Shown one piece after another: positions 63,021 to 64,000 of a stretch of 64,000 nt of DNA. The position numbers and the translations under genes are program-made. The stretch is from the NCBI RefSeq assembly GCF_002078875.1, contig NC_034409.1, positions 102,519,226-102,583,225 on the forward strand, read 5' to 3'. Positions within the stretch are counted from its first letter, which is position 1; each line of letters opens with the position of its first letter. This DNA is from Numida meleagris (Eukaryota > Chordata > Aves > Galliformes > Numididae). Below the pieces are notes generated by a model, which worked only from the letters and a program-made list of their open reading frames with translations, had not been told where the DNA came from and ran no database searches.

Positions 63021-64000
63021 TCATAGAATCATAGAATTGCTCAGGTTGGAAAGGACCTTAAAGATCATCAAGTCCTACCGCAACCTAACCATATTGCTCT
63101 AACAACCCACTGCTAAATCATGTCCCTGAGCACCACATCCAAACTGTTTTTAAACACATTCAGGGATGGTGACTCAACCACCTCCCTGGGGAGCCTGTTC
63201 CAGTGCTTAACAACCCTTTCTGTAACCAAGTTTTTCCTGATATCCAACCTAAGCCTCCCCTGGCGTGACTTGAGGCCATTTCCCCTTGTCCTGTCACCTG
63301 TCACCAGTGAGAAGAGACCAGCCCTGCTCTCACTGCAATCACCTTCCAGGGATTTGAAGAGAGCAATGAGGTCTCCCCTCAGCCTCCTCTTCCCCAAACT
63401 AAACAGCCCCAGTTCCTTTAGTCTCTCCTGGAAGGGCATATTCTCCAAGCCCTTCACCAGCCTTGTTGCCCTTCTATGGACTTGCTCCAGCACCTCAATG
63501 TCCTTTCTGTATTGAGGTGCCCAAAACTGAACACAGTACTCGAGGTGAGGCCTCACCAATGCCGAGTACAGGGGCAGGATGACTTCCCTAGTCCTGCTCA
63601 CCACACCATTCCTGATACAAGCCAGGATGCCACTGCCCTTCTTGGCCACCTGGGCACACTGCTGGCTCATATTCAGCTGACTGTCCATCAGCACATCAAG
63701 GTCCCTTTCCGTCAGGCAGCTTTCCAGCCACTCCTCCCCAAGCCTATAGGGTTGCCTGGGGTTGTGACCAAAGTGCAGTACCTGACACTTGGCCCTGTTG
63801 AAACTCATACAGTTTACCTTGGCCAACCAATGCAGTCTATCCAGGTCCCTCAGTAGTGCCTTTCTACCCTCTGGCGGATCAACACTCCCTCCCAACTTGG
63901 TGCCGTCTGCAAACTTACTGAGGGTGCACTCAATCCCCTCATCAAGATCACTCAAAAAGATGTTGAGTAGAAGAGGCCCCAGCACCGAGCCCTGGAGGAC
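63021..64000 (-). mobile_element. Long CR1 LINE copy running off the window edge
   Basis: The 3' end (CATAGAATCATAGAATTGCT in reverse) lies at 63021, and the element continues to the last base. The minus strand is open from 64000 to a TAG at 63115-63113, giving 295 codons of ORF2. It begins with the RT block [15 protein letters not shown], passes the palm box as FADGTKLGG, and ends [20 protein letters not shown]...LRDMI. The palm box is normally FADD in this family. The second aspartate is replaced by Gly, so the enzyme should be inactive. With no frameshift or stop in view, it looks like the youngest CR1 in the window. The endonuclease and the rest of the RT lie outside. Confidence 0.95.

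Noticed and set aside
1..64000. CRISPR arrays, operons, tRNA or rRNA genes, and endogenous retrovirus LTRs
   Set aside because: No repeat-spacer array, clustered same-strand genes, recognisable RNA gene or LTR/gag/pol signature was found by eye. The interspersed repeats seen are non-LTR (CR1) and SINE.

Overview
The window reads as a piece of a bird nuclear genome. The main evidence is about 17 dispersed copies of the avian LINE CR1. Many end in the CR1 hallmark, an ATTCTATG-like octamer repeat, and one (63021-64000) still carries a long open reverse-transcriptase C-terminus. There is no sign of bacterial or organellar gene organisation, and almost all of the sequence is non-coding. I cannot name the species.

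Only one protein-coding gene can be recognised. The minus strand at 5642-6621 holds the first coding exon of TIAM1, a Rac1 guanine-nucleotide exchange factor. This exon encodes 323 residues from a myristoylation-type MGNAES start and is bounded by a clean acceptor and a GTAAGG donor. The gene runs right to left. The next coding exon was not found in 1-5641 and should lie outside the window. Everything from 6622 to 64000 is on the 5' side of the coding start, so it is best read as the large 5' introns of TIAM1 or its upstream sequence.

Layout: 1-5641 is intron downstream of the exon, with a CpG-dense pocket at 4141-4505. 5642-6621 is the exon. 6622-17462 is intron without CR1; it holds a palindromic octamer site (11771-11788) and a purine-rich tetranucleotide tract (15171-15391). 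17463-37566 is intron studded with CR1 copies in both orientations. 37567-43962 is a second CR1-free interval. Inside it are a CpG-rich patch (38881-39120) and, next to it, a 54-nt candidate alternative TIAM1 exon (39173-39226, minus). 43963-64000 is CR1-rich again and also carries an old MIR-type CORE-SINE (about 45970-46136) and a likely relic of a LINE endonuclease domain (55752-55940).

The most interesting observation is the 39173-39226 candidate exon. It has a branch-point-like CTGAC, a pyrimidine tract, an AG, an in-frame stop, an ATG and a GTAAGC donor. If spliced to the known exon it would stay in frame and add 12 residues before MGNAES, which would bury the N-myristoylation glycine. 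This is inference from sequence and needs transcript evidence.
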